Assembly: GCA_964631595.1 (NCBI GenBank) | Contig: CAZVXL010000011.1 | Location: 1 to 58,938, forward strand | Origin: UMGS1312 sp964631595 | GTDB lineage: Bacteria; Bacillota; Clostridia; Oscillospirales; CAG-272 | DNA: 58,938 nt | Direction: 5' to 3' | Shown here: one piece after another, positions 8,067 through 16,654 of the stretch | Numbering within the stretch: the first letter of the stretch is position 1 | How the letters are laid out: each line of letters opens with the position of its first letter | Made by a program: the position numbers and the translations under genes | Notes under the pieces: model-generated | Told to the model about the DNA's origin: nothing | The model's input: the letters and a program-made list of their open reading frames with translations, nothing else | The model's database searches: none

Positions 8067-8285
8067 TTGCCAAAGGATGACGTTATTGAGTTTGAGGGCG
8101 TGGTAGTGGAAGCACTGCCGAATGCGACCTTCAAGGTTAAGCTGCCGAACGAGCTTATCGTTACGGCGCATATATCCGGCAAGCTCAGAATGAACTATAT
8201 CAAAATTCTGCCGGGTGATAAGGTGACTGTTGAGGTCTCCGTATATGATCCCACAAAGGGCAGAATAACATGGCGTACTAAATAA
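8067..8285 (+). CDS. infA: Translation initiation factor IF-1
   Basis: A 72-residue OB-fold protein that binds the ribosomal A site during initiation. It starts with TTG at 8067 (MPKDDVIEFEGVVVEALPNATFKV), supported by AGGGAGG at 8051-8057, and ends GRITWRTK; both termini match IF-1. The rare start codon may hold its level below that of the neighbouring ribosomal proteins. Confidence 0.96.
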   Translation: MPKDDVIEFEGVVVEALPNATFKVKLPNELIVTAHISGKLRMNYIKILPGDKVTVEVSVYDPTKGRITWRTK

Positions 8286-8301
8286 CCGCCCACGGGCAAA
8301 C

Positions 8302-8340
8302 GCCGACAGTCCTCCGCAGCATTTGCGGCGTCTGTTCGGC
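8302..8340 (+). other. Composite hairpin between infA and rpmJ
   Basis: GCCGACAG (8302-8309) pairs with CTGTTCGGC (8332-8340), allowing one bulged U, and an inner CCGCA/TGCGG stem (8314-8318 with 8324-8328) caps it. There is no U-run. The structure stands 27 nt before the GTG start of rpmJ and could affect mRNA processing or L36 translation. Confidence 0.45.
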
Positions 8341-8367
8341 AATAACAACTGAAAGGTGGTAAAAATT

Positions 8368-8481
8368 GTGAAAGTAAAGCCTTCTGTAAAAAAGATCTGC
8401 GAAAAGTGCAAGATTATCAAGCGTCACGGCAACGTGATGGTCATTTGTGAGAATCCCAAGCACAAGCAGAGACAGGGCTGA
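8368..8481 (+). CDS. rpmJ: 50S ribosomal protein L36, zinc form
   Basis: A 37-residue L36 beginning MKVKPSVKKICEKCKIIKRH, with the zinc ligands CxxC, Cys27 and His32 (CENPKH). It starts with GTG at 8368 behind GAAAGGTGG. L36 binds late to the large subunit. The gene separates infA from rpsM as in most bacteria. Confidence 0.96.
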   Translation: MKVKPSVKKICEKCKIIKRHGNVMVICENPKHKQRQG

Positions 8482-8512
8482 GTCCCAAATTAAGTAAAGG
8501 AGATAACAGCTA

Positions 8513-8881
8513 ATGGCTCGTATATCCGGTGTTGATATTCCCAATCAGAAGCGTATCGAAATCGCTTTGACTTATATCTACGGTATCGGTCTCAAGAGCT
8601 CTAAGGACATCCTTGCAAAAACCGGTATCAATCCCGATACCCGTGCAAAGGATCTTACCGAGGATGAGATCGCTAAGCTCCGTGATGTAATTGAAAACAA
8701 TTACACCGTTGAGGGTGAGCTCCGCAGAGAGACCGCTCTTAACATCAAGCGTCTTGTTGAGATCAACTGCTATCGCGGTATCAGACACAGAAAAGGTCTG
8801 CCCGTAAGAGGTCAGCGCACCAAGACGAATGCAAGAACCCGCAAGGGTCCCGCAAAGACCATTGCAAATAAGAAGAAGTAA
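8513..8881 (+). CDS. rpsM: 30S ribosomal protein S13
   Basis: A 122-residue S13 of the small-subunit head, which touches L5 and the P-site tRNA. It begins MARISGVDIPNQKRIEIALTY and has the basic C-terminal tail RGQRTKTNARTRKGPAKTI. An AAAGGAG site is present. It is first of the rpsM-rpsK-rpsD-rpoA-rplQ set. Confidence 0.97.
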   Translation: MARISGVDIPNQKRIEIALTYIYGIGLKSSKDILAKTGINPDTRAKDLTEDEIAKLRDVIENNYTVEGELRRETALNIKRLVEINCYRGIRHRKGLPVRGQRTKTNARTRKGPAKTIANKKK

Positions 8882-8896
8882 AGGAGTGAGTAAGGC

Positions 8897-9292
8897 ATGG
8901 CAAAGGTAACAAAAAAGGTTACAAGAAAACGCCGTGAGCGTAAGAATGTTGAGCGCGGTGCTGCTCACATCTGTTCTACCTTCAACAATACTATCGTAAC
9001 TATCACCGACGTGGCAGGAAACACCATCTCTTGGGCTTCCGCCGGCGGACAGGGCTTCAAGGGCTCAAGAAAGTCCACCCCCTATGCAGCTCAGCTCACA
9101 GCAGAGGTTGCCGCAAAGGGTGCGGTAGATCACGGTATGAGAACTGTTGAAGTATTCGTAAAGGGTCCCGGATACGGTCGTGAGTCCGCTATCAGAGCCC
9201 TTCAGACTGCGGGTCTGGATATCACCCTTATTAAGGATGTAACCCCCATTCCCCATAACGGTTGCCGCCCCCCGAAGCGCCGCCGTGTATAA
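8897..9292 (+). CDS. rpsK: 30S ribosomal protein S11
   Basis: A 131-residue S11 of the small-subunit platform. HICSTFNNTIVTITD and the C-terminal DVTPIPHNGCRPPKRRRV are diagnostic. It follows rpsM by 15 nt behind AAGGAG. Confidence 0.97.
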   Translation: MAKVTKKVTRKRRERKNVERGAAHICSTFNNTIVTITDVAGNTISWASAGGQGFKGSRKSTPYAAQLTAEVAAKGAVDHGMRTVEVFVKGPGYGRESAIRALQTAGLDITLIKDVTPIPHNGCRPPKRRRV

Positions 9293-9313
9293 TTTATAAG
9301 GAGGATATAACCT

Positions 9314-9940
9314 ATGGCAAGATATACAGGACCTTCATGCAAGCTCTGCAGAAGAGAAGGCAAGAAGCTCTTCCTCAAGGGCGAGCGTTGCCTCACCGAT
9401 AAGTGTGCCGTTGTAAGACGTTCTACAGTTCCCGGTCAGCATGGTGCAGGCCGTAAGACTGTCAAGGAGTACGGACTCCAGCTCAGAGAGAAGCAGACAG
9501 CACGCCGTTACTACGGTGTTCAGGAGAAGCAGTTCAAGAAGTACTATGTTAAGGCCGACAAGCAGGAGGGTATCGCAGGTGAGAATCTGCTCAGCCTTCT
9601 TGAGCGCCGCTTTGACAACGTGGTATACAGAATGGGACTTGCGGCAAGCCGTAAGGAAGCCCGCCAGCTCATTCGTCACGGTCACTTCACCCTGAACGGT
9701 AAGAAGGCAGACATTCCCTCCATCATCGTAAAGGTAGGAGATGTTATCGCCGCTACCGAGAAGAGTCGTTCTTCCGAAAAGTTCAAGGTTCTCGCAGAGC
9801 AGATGGCTGCTGTAATTGCACCCAAGTGGCTTGACGTTGACGTAAACGCGCTCAGCGCAAAGGTAACTGCTATTCCTCAGAGAGACGATGTGGATTTCCC
9901 GTTCGAGGAGCAGCTTATCATCGAGCTTTATTCCAAGTAA
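9314..9940 (+). CDS. rpsD: 30S ribosomal protein S4, zinc form
   Basis: A 208-residue S4, one of the two proteins that start small-subunit assembly. The N-terminus MARYTGPSCKLCRREGKKLF, with a later CLTDKC, is the zinc-binding C+ form. The S4 RNA-binding domain (residues about 98-160) includes RLGLAxSRxEARQLIxHGH-type sequence. S4 controls alpha-operon or rpsD translation in other bacteria; the long gap after this gene could carry such a site. Confidence 0.97.
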   Translation: MARYTGPSCKLCRREGKKLFLKGERCLTDKCAVVRRSTVPGQHGAGRKTVKEYGLQLREKQTARRYYGVQEKQFKKYYVKADKQEGIAGENLLSLLERRFDNVVYRMGLAASRKEARQLIRHGHFTLNGKKADIPSIIVKVGDVIAATEKSRSSEKFKVLAEQMAAVIAPKWLDVDVNALSAKVTAIPQRDDVDFPFEEQLIIELYSK

Positions 9941-10094
9941 TAACCGATGCCGTTTGGAATATAAGCTCAGTCGTGTTGCGTCGGCTGTGGCTGCATGATT
10001 TCTTACGGCAGCGGCATAAGCGGGGTGAGCTCCGCAAAGCCGTATAACGCAAAAGAGCAGGCTTAGCTTGCAGATTTTAAGACGGAGGGTTATT
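9941..10094 (+). promoter_or_regulatory. 154-nt leader before rpoA
   Basis: This is the longest gap within the alpha operon. It contains short self-complementary pieces such as GCGG-GGTGAGCT-CCGC (about 10019-10035) but no T-run terminator and no good promoter that I can see. It may be an S4 or processing site; I cannot assign it. Confidence 0.3.
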
Positions 10095-11066
10095 ATGATA
10101 GAAATTGAAAAGCCGAATATATCAACGATAAATCTGTCTGAAGACGGAAAGAGCATTAAGTTTGTCGTTGAACCCTTGGAGAGAGGCTACGGAGTTACGC
10201 TCGGAAATTCTCTGCGCCGTGTGCTTCTCAGCTCTCTGCCCGGCGTTGCCGTCACTAACATCAAAATCGACGGAGTGCTTCATGAGATCTCAACGATCGA
10301 CGGTGTGAAAGAGGACGTTTGCGAGATAGTCCTCAACGTCAAGGGGATCAATGCAAGACTCTACGGGGACTCCCCGAAGACTGTCATAATTGATGTTACA
10401 GGCGCCGGCAATGTTACAGCCGGAGATATTCAGATCGATCCCGATATCGAGATACTGAACCCCGAGCATCATATCGCAACCGTTGGTGAGGACGTCCGCT
10501 TCTACATGGAGCTGACCTTTGACAGCGGCAGAGGATATGTGTCTCAGGAGCGCAATAAGCAGATCTACACCGAGCTTTCCGGTGGCGTATCTGCCCCGAT
10601 CGGAACGATCTTTACGGATTCCATCTATACTCCGGTCTACAATGTGAACTATACCGTCGAAAACACCCGAGTAGGCAATATAACCGACTATGATAAGCTG
10701 ACTCTTGATGTGCTTACAAACGGAACGATTTCGGCAAAAGAAGCGGTTTCTCTTGCGGCCAAGATTCTCAACGAGCATCTCAACTTGTTCGTCGATCTCT
10801 CCGACGAAGCAAGGAGTGCCGAGATCATGATCGAACGGCAGGAGACTGTACAGGGTAAAATCCTTGAGATGACCATTGAGGAGCTTGACATGTCTGTGCG
10901 TAGCTTTAATTGCTTGAAGCGCGCCGGCATTGATACGGTTCAGGATTTGACCAACAAGACCGAGGAGGATATGATCAAGGTCAGAAACCTCGGTAAGAAA
11001 TCGCTTGAGGAAGTTATTCAGAAGCTCCACTCCCTCGGACTCGATTTGAAGAAGGATGAGGAGTAA
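10095..11066 (+). CDS. rpoA: DNA-directed RNA polymerase subunit alpha
   Basis: The alpha subunit assembles RNA polymerase and contacts UP elements and activators. The ATG at 10095 (MIEIEKPNISTINLSEDG) has a GGAGGG site 5 nt upstream and gives 323 residues, the normal length. The N-terminal dimerisation domain includes GYGVTLGNSLRRVLLSSLPG (about residues 33-52); the C-terminal domain (about 250-315) has the helix-hairpin-helix SFNCLKRAGIDTVQDL and KVRNLGKKSLEEV. Confidence 0.97.
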   Translation: MIEIEKPNISTINLSEDGKSIKFVVEPLERGYGVTLGNSLRRVLLSSLPGVAVTNIKIDGVLHEISTIDGVKEDVCEIVLNVKGINARLYGDSPKTVIIDVTGAGNVTAGDIQIDPDIEILNPEHHIATVGEDVRFYMELTFDSGRGYVSQERNKQIYTELSGGVSAPIGTIFTDSIYTPVYNVNYTVENTRVGNITDYDKLTLDVLTNGTISAKEAVSLAAKILNEHLNLFVDLSDEARSAEIMIERQETVQGKILEMTIEELDMSVRSFNCLKRAGIDTVQDLTNKTEEDMIKVRNLGKKSLEEVIQKLHSLGLDLKKDEE

Positions 11067-11119
11067 TGTGACTGCCGCTATAGGCAGAACGAAATATTCA
11101 GCAGAAGGAGGACATGAAA

Positions 11120-11485
11120 ATGCCCGGTACCAGAAAACTCGGCAGACCTACCGCACATAGACAGGCAATGCTCCGCGGTATGGTTACCTACCTTATCGAG
11201 AACGGCTCCATCGAGACAACTCTTACCAGAGCGAAGGAAGTTCGCAGCATGACGGAGAAGATGATCACTCTCGGTAAGACAAATACTCTGGCTAGCCGCC
11301 GTCAGGCTCTTGCATATATCACTAAGGAAGATGTTGTAACCAAGCTTTTTGAGCAGGTTGCTCCTAAGTATGCGGATGTAAAGGGCGGTTATACCACGAT
11401 CTATAAGCTTGGACCCCGTCGCGGTGACGCTGCGGAAATGGCTCTTATCAAGCTTGTTGACACTGAAGCTGCAAAGGCCGAGTAA
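11120..11485 (+). CDS. rplQ: 50S ribosomal protein L17
   Basis: A 121-residue L17 near the exit tunnel. Two in-frame ATGs (11114, 11120) follow GAAGGAGG at 11104-11111; the second has the better spacing and gives the usual MPGTRKLGRPTAHRQAMLR start. The family motif NGSIETTLTRAKEVRS is present. It is the last gene of the ribosomal cluster and is followed by a strong terminator. Confidence 0.96.
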   Translation: MPGTRKLGRPTAHRQAMLRGMVTYLIENGSIETTLTRAKEVRSMTEKMITLGKTNTLASRRQALAYITKEDVVTKLFEQVAPKYADVKGGYTTIYKLGPRRGDAAEMALIKLVDTEAAKAE

Positions 11486-11497
11486 GATCGGCTGACA

Positions 11498-11540
11498 AAA
11501 ATTCGGGGAGGCTCTCGGAGCTTCCCCGAATTTTATTTTT
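11498..11540 (+). terminator. Terminator of the ribosomal protein operon
   Basis: A 17-bp stem (11498-11514 with 11518-11534, one G-U pair) closed by a 3-nt loop is followed by ATTTTT. It stands 12 nt after the rplQ stop. Confidence 0.93.
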
Positions 11541-11606
11541 GTGGGCGTACATTTGCCCTGATGCAGGCAAATGGCGCGGATTTTTATAAAAAGGTGTGTT
11601 TGTGTA

Positions 11607-11635
11607 TTGTAATATATGAGAATTTGTGCTAAAAT
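11607..11635 (+). promoter_or_regulatory. Sigma-A promoter of fucI (extended -10)
   Basis: TTGTAA (11607-11612), a 17-nt spacer, then TAAAAT (11630-11635) preceded by TG one base upstream, an extended -10. Just past the expected start (about 11642) lies a perfect 12-bp palindrome, AGCCCGCGGGCT (11649-11660), well placed for a repressor. Confidence 0.65.
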
Positions 11636-11697
11636 GTACATGAATGAAAGCCCGCGGGCTATAATAAACAGTAATTTTATCTGAAAGGATGACAGAT

Positions 11698-13494
11698 ATG
11701 AGTAAAAACAGACTGATCGGGGAATATCCGGTTATAGGAATCCGCCCCACAATCGACGGAAGACGAGGCGCTCTCAAGGTTCGCGAATCTCTTGAGGAGC
11801 AGACAATGAATATGGCAAAGGCGGCGGCAAAGCTTTTTGAGGAGAATTTGTTCTACTCAAACGGCGAGCACGTAAAGGTCATAATTGCGGATACCACTAT
11901 CGGACGTCAGGGTGAGTGTGCGGCGTGCGCCGACAAATTCAAGAAGGAAGGCGTTGATATCACGCTTACCGTAACTCCGTGCTGGTGCTACGGAGCAGAG
12001 ACGATGGATATGGATCCGAACACCATCAAGGGAGTATGGGGCTTTAACGGAACGGAGCGCCCCGGTGCGGTATATCTTGCATCGGTGCTTGCTACCCATT
12101 CGCAGAAGGGCTTGCCCGCCTTCGGCATCTACGGACATGATGTTCAGGCGGCTGACGATACGGAGATCCCCGCAGATGTGCGCGAGAAGCTGCTTCGCTT
12201 CGGTCGCGCCGCCGTCGCGGTTGCGACTATGCGCGGAAAGAGCTATCTCCAGATAGGCTCCGTATGCATGGGAATCGGCGGCTCTATCATAAGCCCCGAC
12301 TTTATCGAGGATTACCTCGGAATGAGAGTCGAGTCTGTTGATGAGGTCGAGATCATTCGTCGTATGACAGAGGGCATCTACGATCACGACGAGTACGAGC
12401 GTGCGATCAAGTGGACACGCGAGCACTGCACAGAGGGCTTTGACAAGAATCCCGCCGAGCTCCAGAAAAGCAGAGAGCAGAAGGACAAGGACTGGGAATT
12501 TGTCGTTAAGATGATGCTTATCATCAAGGATCTGATGAACGGCAACGATAAGCTCCCCGAGGGCTGCGAGGAGGAAATGGCAGGTCATAATGCTATTGCC
12601 GCAGGCTTCCAAGGTCAGCGTCAGTGGACGGATTTCTATCCCAACTGCGACTTCCCCGAGGCCTTGCTCAATACCTCCTTTGACTGGAACGGCGCCCGCG
12701 AGCCGTATATCCTTGCGACCGAGAACGACGTTCTCAACGGTCTCGGAATGCTTTTCATGAAGCTCCTCACGGGACGCGCGCAGATCTTTGCCGACGTCCG
12801 TACATACTGGAGCCCCGAAGCCGTTAAGAAGGCGACGGGCTATGAGCTTGAGGGCAAGGCGGCTGAGGCTGACGGAATCATTCACCTGATCAATTCCGGC
12901 GCGGCTTGCCTTGATGCCTGCGGAGAATCTGTTGCCGCCGACGGCAGCCGTGAGATGAAGCAGTGGTGGAACGTAAGCGAAGCGGATATCGACGCGATGC
13001 TCAAGGCCACTACATGGAATGCCGCAGATAACGGATACTTCCGCGGAGGCGGCTTCTCCTCCAGATTTGTAACTGCCGCGGAAATGCCCGTGACAATGAT
13101 CCGTCTGAATCTGGTAAAGAATCTCGGACCTGTTTTGCAGATAGCCGAGGGATATACGGTAAATCTGCCCGAGGAGGTCTCGGATACTCTGTGGAAGCGT
13201 ACCGACTACACTTGGCCCTGCACTTGGTTCGCTCCCCGTCTCACCGGTGAGGGCGCATTCAAGAGCGCATACGACGTGATGAACAACTGGGGCGCAAATC
13301 ACGGCGCAATAAGCTACGGTCATATCGGAGCAGATCTCATTACCATGGCATCTATGCTTCGTATACCCGTTTGTATGCATAATGTACCCGAGGAGAAGAT
13401 ATTCCGTCCGTCTGCATGGAATGCCTTCGGCATGGATAAGGAGGGACAGGACTTCCGTGCCTGTGCCGCCTACGGTGCAAATTATAAGAAATAA
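11698..13494 (+). CDS. fucI: L-fucose isomerase
   Basis: The enzyme converts L-fucose to L-fuculose (and often D-arabinose to D-ribulose) with Mn2+ in the cytoplasm. The 598-residue protein follows E. coli FucI from end to end, including IGIRPTIDGRRG, SLEEQTMNMAKA, TPCWCYGAETMDMDP, GFNGTERPGAVYLA, GFQGQRQWTDFYPN and GPVLQIAEGY. The metal and catalytic residues are Glu in ATENDVLNG, Asp in FADVRTYWSPEA and His in GANHGAISYGH. ATG 11698 has AAAGGA 9 nt away, better than ATG 11689. No fuculokinase, aldolase or transporter gene is adjacent, so the rest of the pathway must be elsewhere. Confidence 0.96.
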   Translation: MSKNRLIGEYPVIGIRPTIDGRRGALKVRESLEEQTMNMAKAAAKLFEENLFYSNGEHVKVIIADTTIGRQGECAACADKFKKEGVDITLTVTPCWCYGAETMDMDPNTIKGVWGFNGTERPGAVYLASVLATHSQKGLPAFGIYGHDVQAADDTEIPADVREKLLRFGRAAVAVATMRGKSYLQIGSVCMGIGGSIISPDFIEDYLGMRVESVDEVEIIRRMTEGIYDHDEYERAIKWTREHCTEGFDKNPAELQKSREQKDKDWEFVVKMMLIIKDLMNGNDKLPEGCEEEMAGHNAIAAGFQGQRQWTDFYPNCDFPEALLNTSFDWNGAREPYILATENDVLNGLGMLFMKLLTGRAQIFADVRTYWSPEAVKKATGYELEGKAAEADGIIHLINSGAACLDACGESVAADGSREMKQWWNVSEADIDAMLKATTWNAADNGYFRGGGFSSRFVTAAEMPVTMIRLNLVKNLGPVLQIAEGYTVNLPEEVSDTLWKRTDYTWPCTWFAPRLTGEGAFKSAYDVMNNWGANHGAISYGHIGADLITMASMLRIPVCMHNVPEEKIFRPSAWNAFGMDKEGQDFRACAAYGANYKK

Positions 13495-13503
13495 GTGAAT
13501 TTG

Positions 13504-13545
13504 ATGCGGTGAAAAGGCTCCGACGGGCTTTTTCACCGCATTTCG
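13504..13545 (+). terminator. Terminator after fucI
   Basis: A 17-bp stem (13504-13520 with 13525-13541, two G-U pairs) and a 4-nt loop start 10 nt after the fucI stop. The T-run is short (TTTCGG), so some read-through into the second hairpin at 13636 is likely. Confidence 0.75.
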
Positions 13546-13635
13546 GCAGAGGACAGGCTGTGATACCGCGCAGGTCATGTGGCGGATACGCTGAGGCGCG
13601 AGAGATCTTGGCGACCTGTTTCGAATAAATAACAG

Positions 13636-13675
13636 ATGCGCGAAGACAGGCGTGAGTGAGTCTTCGCGCATTTTT
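13636..13675 (+). terminator. Second terminator downstream of fucI
   Basis: ATGCGCGAAGAC (13636-13647) pairs perfectly with GTCTTCGCGCAT (13660-13671) and is followed by TTTTT. The 90 nt between the two plus-strand hairpins shows no promoter that I can support. Confidence 0.75.
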
Positions 13676-13711
13676 ATATAAAAACAGACAGCCGCGCAAG
13701 ACGGCTGTCTG
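13676..13711 (-). terminator. Terminator of alaS
   Basis: On the minus strand CAGACAGCC (13711-13703) pairs with GGCTGTCTG (13693-13685), followed by TTTTTATATAAAAA. This tract is shared, base for base, with the plus-strand terminator at 13636, so the two terminators converge on one A/T tract. Confidence 0.8.
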
Positions 13712-13737
13712 GGGTGTACGGCGTTATGTGACCGCGA

Positions 13738-16368
13738 TTATTTCAGCATATCGGAAAGCACCTTCTCCGCCTCTGCAAGAGCATCGGAGAGCTTTGTGAT
13801 ATCCTTACCGCCGGAAGCTGCGGAGTCGGGACGTCCGCCTCCCTTGCCTCCCGTGACGGCACTTACCGCCTTCAGGAGATTGCCGGCATGAGCACCTGCG
13901 GCAACGGCGGATTTTCCGCAGACCGCAATGAAGTTCAGCTTGTCGGCGGTGTGGAGTGCGAGCACAGCCGCGGCATCGGGGTGAGCATCCTTGATAGAAT
14001 CACCGAGCGCGCGTGCGGCATCCATTGTCATGTCGCCCATATCGGCGGTGATAAGTCTGACATTGCCCACCTGCTTTGCGGATGCAAGCAGGGAATCGAG
14101 CTTTCCTGCGGCGAGCTTTGTGTTGAGCGCCTCGATCTCATGGCGAAGCTTTGAGAGCTCTGCCATCGCGGCGGCGGCTCTTGCCGGAGCATCTGCGACG
14201 GAGGATGCCTTGACTGTGTGAGCGATCTCACCGAGCGCGGAATCCTTTTCCGCGATCAGATCGAGCACGCCCGTGCCCGTGACAGCCTCAATACGGCGCA
14301 CGCCTGCGGCAACGGAGGATTCCGACAGAATCTTGAAAAGTCCGAGATTTCCCGTGTTCTCTGCGTGCGTACCGCCGCAAAGCTCGGTGGAAAACTCACC
14401 CATCTTGACCATGCGTACAAGCTTTCCGTATTTCTCTCCGAACAGCGCCATTGCGCCGGCGGCCTTTGCGGATTCAACATCGGTCACCACTGTTTCGATC
14501 GGAGCGGCAGCCATGATGTAGCTGTTGACGAGCTTCTCTACCTCGGAGATTTCCTCGGGCTTCATGGCTTCATAGTGAGAGAAGTCGAAGCGAAGCTTTT
14601 CGTCGTCAACGTAAGAGCCCGCCTGCTCCACATGAGTGCCGAGAACGCTTCTAAGCGCGGCGTGGAGAAGGTGTGCCGCACTGTGATTGCGGCGGATCTT
14701 GGTGCGGCGGCAGTTGCAGATCTTCGCGCATACGCTGTCTCCGGTGCTTACCACGCCGGAAACGATGATGGCACTGTGGATATACACACCGTCGTGCTTC
14801 TTCGTATCGGTGATCTTTGCCTCAAAGCCTGCGCCGATGAGCTTGCCCTTGTCACCTACCTGACCGCCGGACTCGGCAAAGAACGGAGTGCGGTCGAGGA
14901 TAATGCGAACGTCGGTGTCGTCGATGCCGACGGAGTCGGCTCTGCCGTCGGAATTGAGAATGGCAAGAACCTTGGACTCGGTCTCGTTTTCGGTGTATCC
15001 GCAGAACTCCGTCGCTTCGATATCCTGAAGCTTGGGGCCCTTGGCGTTGTCCCAGCCGCTGAGATCGGCACGGGCGTTTCTTGCGCGCTCCTTCTGCTCC
15101 TTCATAAGAGCGTTGAAGGCATCTTCGTCAACGGTAAGCCCGTTCTCCTCCGCGATCTCTCTTGTCAGATCGAGCGGGAAGCCGAAGGTGTCATAGAGGC
15201 GGAACGCATTCTCACCGGATATCGCTCCGGAGGCGGGAGTTGTGGCGATGAGCTCCTCAAGCATACCGAGTCCCGCGTCAATGGTGGCACGGAAGCGCTC
15301 CTCCTCAAGAGTGATGATCTTCTTGATATAGTCGGTCTTTTCACCGAGCTCGGGATAAGCCCCGATATTCTCACCGATAACCACCTCACACAGACGTGAG
15401 AGGAAGCCCTCCTCTGTGCCGATGAGCTTGCCGTATCTTGCGGCACGGCGGAGCACACGGCGGAGAATGTAGCCGCGTCCCTCATTGGAGGGAAGAACTC
15501 CGTCGCAGATGAGGAAGGTGGCGGTTCTGATGTGGTCGGTGATAACGCGAACGGCAACATCTGTTTTGTAGTCTTTTCCGTAGACGACATTGGCTTCGGC
15601 GCAAACGGAATCGAGAATACGACGAACGGTGTCGGTCTCAAAGAGGTTGTCCACGTCCTGCATTACGCAGGCGAGCCTCTCAAGTCCCATACCGGTGTCA
15701 ATGTTTTTCTTTTCAAGCTCGGTGTAGTTGCCCTCACCGTCATTGCTGAACTGAGTGAATACGTTGTTCCAGATCTCAATAAATCTGTCGCAGTCACAGC
15801 CGGGGCCGCAGTTAGGGTTGCCGCAGGCGTACTTTTCGCCGCGGTCGAAGTAGATCTCGGAGCAGGGGCCGCAGGGACCGCTTCCGAGCTCCCAAAAATT
15901 ATCGTCCTTGCCCATGCGGACGATCCTCTCGGCGGGAACGCCGATCTTCTTGTTCCAGATCTCAAACGCCTCGTCATCCTCCTCGTAGACGGAGGGGTAC
16001 AGCCTTTCGGCGGGGATCTCAAGACACTCGGTGAGAAATTCCCAAGACCAGCTTATTGCCTCTGTCTTGAAATAGTCTCCGAAGGAGAAATTTCCGAGCA
16101 TCTCAAAATACGTGCCGTGACGAGCAGTCTTGCCCACGTTGTCGATATCAAGAGTACGAACGCACTTTTGACAGGTGGTCACACGGGTTCTGGGAGGAGT
16201 TTCCTCACCGGTGAAATACTTTTTGAGGGGAGCCATGCCCGCATTGATGAGGAGCAGGGACTTGTCCCCGATGGGAACAAGCGGGAAGCTCTTCATGCGA
16301 AGATGTCCCTTGGATTCAAAAAACGAGAGATACTTCTCTCTGAGATCGTTCAGCGAAGTCCACTTCAT
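13738..16368 (-). CDS. alaS: Alanyl-tRNA synthetase
   Basis: The enzyme charges tRNA-Ala. The ATG at 16368 gives MKWTSLNDLREKYLSFFESKGH and 876 residues, the normal bacterial length; the frame is open 15 codons further upstream but those codons are not family-like. Domains in order are the class II catalytic core (CQKCVRTLDIDNVGKTARHGTYFEMLGNFSFGDYF), the tRNA-recognition domain, the editing domain with HSAAHLLHAAL and CGGTH zinc ligands, and a C-Ala domain ending in GGRPDSA. It has a consensus promoter and no T-box leader. Confidence 0.97.
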   Translation of the reverse strand: MKWTSLNDLREKYLSFFESKGHLRMKSFPLVPIGDKSLLLINAGMAPLKKYFTGEETPPRTRVTTCQKCVRTLDIDNVGKTARHGTYFEMLGNFSFGDYFKTEAISWSWEFLTECLEIPAERLYPSVYEEDDEAFEIWNKKIGVPAERIVRMGKDDNFWELGSGPCGPCSEIYFDRGEKYACGNPNCGPGCDCDRFIEIWNNVFTQFSNDGEGNYTELEKKNIDTGMGLERLACVMQDVDNLFETDTVRRILDSVCAEANVVYGKDYKTDVAVRVITDHIRTATFLICDGVLPSNEGRGYILRRVLRRAARYGKLIGTEEGFLSRLCEVVIGENIGAYPELGEKTDYIKKIITLEEERFRATIDAGLGMLEELIATTPASGAISGENAFRLYDTFGFPLDLTREIAEENGLTVDEDAFNALMKEQKERARNARADLSGWDNAKGPKLQDIEATEFCGYTENETESKVLAILNSDGRADSVGIDDTDVRIILDRTPFFAESGGQVGDKGKLIGAGFEAKITDTKKHDGVYIHSAIIVSGVVSTGDSVCAKICNCRRTKIRRNHSAAHLLHAALRSVLGTHVEQAGSYVDDEKLRFDFSHYEAMKPEEISEVEKLVNSYIMAAAPIETVVTDVESAKAAGAMALFGEKYGKLVRMVKMGEFSTELCGGTHAENTGNLGLFKILSESSVAAGVRRIEAVTGTGVLDLIAEKDSALGEIAHTVKASSVADAPARAAAAMAELSKLRHEIEALNTKLAAGKLDSLLASAKQVGNVRLITADMGDMTMDAARALGDSIKDAHPDAAAVLALHTADKLNFIAVCGKSAVAAGAHAGNLLKAVSAVTGGKGGGRPDSAASGGKDITKLSDALAEAEKVLSDMLK

Positions 16369-16415
16369 ATATAGCACGATTCCTTTCGGGTAGTGATATT
16401 TGAATTCTATCATTA

Positions 16416-16444
16416 AGTATACATCATTTTACCGATGATGTCAA
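16416..16444 (-). promoter_or_regulatory. Sigma-A promoter of alaS
   Basis: On the minus strand TTGACA (16444-16439), a 17-nt spacer and TATACT (16421-16416). The -35 is a perfect match. The expected start lies about 40 nt before the ATG, so the leader is short. Confidence 0.85.
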
Positions 16445-16537
16445 TGAAAAACGGTCTGTATGATGATGCAAATTCGGCGGAGAGAGCAAATATTTTTCCG
16501 CGGTGCGGTAAATTGCGGTATTGTTATACGTCGGTAC

Positions 16538-16566
16538 TTGATAAAATTTTTGCGAGGGTGTATAAT
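16538..16566 (+). promoter_or_regulatory. Sigma-A promoter of the mnmM-envelope operon
   Basis: TTGATA (16538-16543), a 17-nt spacer, TATAAT (16561-16566). It lies 88 bp before mnmM and back to back with the alaS promoter. It may drive the whole run up to about 24.9 kb. Confidence 0.8.
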
Positions 16567-16654
16567 GTATAATGATGAGCTTTGCTTATATGCGAGACGA
16601 TGAGGGACGGAGCTGTCGGTATCCCGATACGGTCGCGGAAAGGAGTCATTTGAA

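Noticed and set aside
13548..13635. Small RNA gene between the two fucI hairpins
   Set aside because: CAGGTC/GACCTG can pair, but there is no promoter, and the second hairpin is explained as a back-up terminator.
11857..13671. 604-codon open frame on the minus strand, opposite fucI
   Set aside because: It is a shadow of fucI codon bias. It has no binding site, no family-like motifs, and the sense strand matches FucI end to end.
14218..15399. 393-codon open frame on the plus strand, inside alaS
   Set aside because: It mirrors alaS codons; no binding site or recognisable domain.
16369..16654. T-box leader before alaS
   Set aside because: The alaS promoter lies only about 40 nt from the start, and no T-box sequence (AGGGUGGNACCGCG type) is present on the minus strand.
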